Shown: piece by piece, positions 6,415 through 7,619 of the stretch | Numbering within the stretch: the stretch's first letter is position 1 | Layout of the letters: each line of letters begins with the position of its first letter | Assembly: GCA_020854925.1 (NCBI GenBank) | Contig: JAHKLV010000008.1 | Location: 1-7,619 of the forward strand | Direction of reading: 5' to 3' | Origin: Candidatus Methanofastidiosia archaeon | GTDB lineage: Archaea > Methanobacteriota_B > Thermococci > Methanofastidiosales > NM3 | DNA: 7,619 bases | The notes under the pieces: model-generated | The model's input: the letters and a program-made list of their open reading frames with translations, nothing else | Told to the model about the DNA's origin: nothing | Databases searched by the model: none | Position numbers and translations under genes: made by a program

Positions 6415-6419
6415 ATTGC

Positions 6420-7619
6420 ATGACCGCTCTTTTCGACGCGCTGGCGGAGGCGCTGGGCGGGGACAGGGTGTCTGAGCGGCCCGTTGACCGCTACCCGTAC
6501 AGTCGCGACTGGTCCCCCATGCCGCACGATACCGACTACCTGCCCGACGTTGTATGCGTACCGAAGACACACGAAGACGTGGTGGCCATCATGCGCATCG
6601 CCGATGCCTTCGGCGTTCCCGTGGTCCCTTGGGGAGGGGGAACAGGCATGGGTGGCGACAACCTCGCCACGAGGGGAGGCATCGTGGTGGCCACCCGCGG
6701 GCTCTCAGAGATACGCGAGATAGACACGGACAACTACACGGCCACCGTCGAGGCGGGTGCCACCATCCAACAGATTGTCGAGGCGCTCGCGCCACACGGG
6801 CTGTGGTTCCCCCACGACCCAGAATCCAAACCAGCCTCCACCATCGGCGCCGCCATAGCCTGTGACAACGACGGGACATTCGGCATCAAGTACGGCGGCA
6901 TGGTTGATTACCTTCTCGAGGCCACCATCGTCGTTCCCGGCGGGATGACCTACCGCCTGGGCCATCGGAAGGCAGCCTGCACCTCCTCCGGCTACAAGCT
7001 CCACTGGGCGCTCATCGGCTCTGAAGGGACGCTCGGCATCATCACCTCCGTCACGATACGCGTCTTTCCCCTCCCTGCCGCACGGGGCATCCGCCTCTTT
7101 GTGGCACCCTCGGTGGGGGACGCCATGGCGGGGATCATGGCACTGCACAAAGCGGGGGTCTGGGCAGAGTCCGCCCACATCAACGACAGCCACCGCCTCG
7201 ACTACTACACCCGCGCCTACCGTGAGAAGACGGGAAAGGCTGCTGACATCCCCGAGGGATACCGGGCACTCCTCGCCCTCAGCTTTGCCGGCGACGGGGA
7301 CGTCGTGGCATTTGCAGCCGACAAGGCTGCTAAGGTCCTTGGGGGATGTGGCATCGTTCCGTTTGCAGAGGAGGAGATAGCAGCCGCCTGGTGGGCGTCT
7401 AAGCACACCCTTTCCTGGGACAAGAACAAGTGGTCATCCTCCCAGAAGAAGCGCAAGTTCGGGGCGGCAGACGTTGCCGTGCCGCTGGGACGCCTCGAAG
7501 CGATGCATGGCACCTTCCTCTCGCTGGCCGAGCGCCACGGTCTTCCGGTGGTGGGAATGGCCGTCTACCACGCACGCCCTCATCCCTCGCCCTCACTCAG
7601 CTGCGCCGTGTCCGTCGAC
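6420..7619 (+). CDS. FAD-linked oxidase, GlcD/D-lactate dehydrogenase type (3' end outside window)
   Basis: The first 400 codons are present with no stop; relatives are usually about 450-480 residues, so some 50-80 are missing. The PCMH-type FAD domain is clear: LPDVVCVPKTHEDVV (41-55), the FAD-phosphate loop GGGTGMGG (72-79), PASTIGAAIA (138-147), KYGGMVDYLLEATIVVPGG (157-175) and IGSEGTLGIIT (199-209). The second half fits the FAD-oxidase C-terminal domain, including DVAVPLGRL (351-359). Such enzymes oxidise 2-hydroxy acids such as D-lactate or glycolate and pass electrons to a partner or quinone-like carrier. The substrate here is unknown. Near residues 383-390, where many relatives have an HxGDGN metal motif, I read YHARPHPS instead, so the catalytic site may differ. 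No signal peptide or iron-sulfur motif is visible. If ATG 6408 were used, four residues (MGDC) would be added. Confidence 0.9.
   Translation, partial: MTALFDALAEALGGDRVSERPVDRYPYSRDWSPMPHDTDYLPDVVCVPKTHEDVVAIMRIADAFGVPVVPWGGGTGMGGDNLATRGGIVVATRGLSEIREIDTDNYTATVEAGATIQQIVEALAPHGLWFPHDPESKPASTIGAAIACDNDGTFGIKYGGMVDYLLEATIVVPGGMTYRLGHRKAACTSSGYKLHWALIGSEGTLGIITSVTIRVFPLPAARGIRLFVAPSVGDAMAGIMALHKAGVWAESAHINDSHRLDYYTRAYREKTGKAADIPEGYRALLALSFAGDGDVVAFAADKAAKVLGGCGIVPFAEEEIAAAWWASKHTLSWDKNKWSSSQKKRKFGAADVAVPLGRLEAMHGTFLSLAERHGLPVVGMAVYHARPHPSPSLSCAVSVD

Noticed and set aside
6705..7406. Open frame of 233 codons on the - strand within the oxidase gene
   Set aside because: It is antisense to a clear FAD-binding domain, shows no recognisable motif, and is explained by few stop codons in GC-rich DNA.
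1..7619. tRNA or rRNA genes, CRISPR repeats, insertion sequences or hairpin terminators
   Set aside because: Nearly all the sequence is coding, the gaps are under 60 bases, and I saw no cloverleaf, regularly spaced repeats, transposase or terminal inverted repeats.

Overview
The window looks like part of an archaeal chromosome, most likely a methanogen-type euryarchaeon related to Methanomicrobiales. The evidence is indirect. Genes are densely packed, the sequence is GC-rich (roughly 60% by eye), isoleucine ATA and arginine AGG codons are frequent, and TATA-like boxes sit about 25-30 bases before starts instead of bacterial -35/-10 pairs. There is also a Ski2-like helicase with cysteine clusters of a kind I associate with euryarchaea. 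No rRNA, tRNA, CRISPR array or insertion sequence is visible.

Left third (1-2690, + strand): three tandem genes for M29-family metallo-aminopeptidases. The first is cut by the window edge; the other two are complete, 367 residues each and alignable without gaps. All three keep the five expected metal ligands. The two complete copies differ strongly in their first ~140 residues (49% identity by hand count) but are 86% identical afterwards, with long identical DNA blocks. This suggests gene conversion of the catalytic half while the substrate-facing N-terminal half diverged.

Middle (2709-3965, + strand): a three-gene cluster. It starts with a six-helix GDT1/TMEM165-type cation transporter, whose likely TATA box lies inside the last codons of the third aminopeptidase gene, predicting a leaderless mRNA. 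Two small translationally coupled genes follow. From their sequence pattern I propose an AbrB/VapB-like antitoxin and a divergent PIN-domain (VapC-like) protein. This tentative, apparently unusual toxin-antitoxin-like pair attached to a metal transporter is the most interesting candidate system here.

Right half: a large Ski2-like DEVH-box helicase (808 residues) on the - strand overlaps the PIN-like gene tail-to-tail by 23 bases. It carries an N-terminal two-CxxC cluster and a C-terminal CxCx4CxH cluster. A gap of about 50 bases with a TATA box separates it from a divergent + strand gene for a GlcD/D-lactate-dehydrogenase-type FAD-linked oxidase, which runs off the right edge after 400 codons. 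No gene-free stretch exceeds 300 bases.
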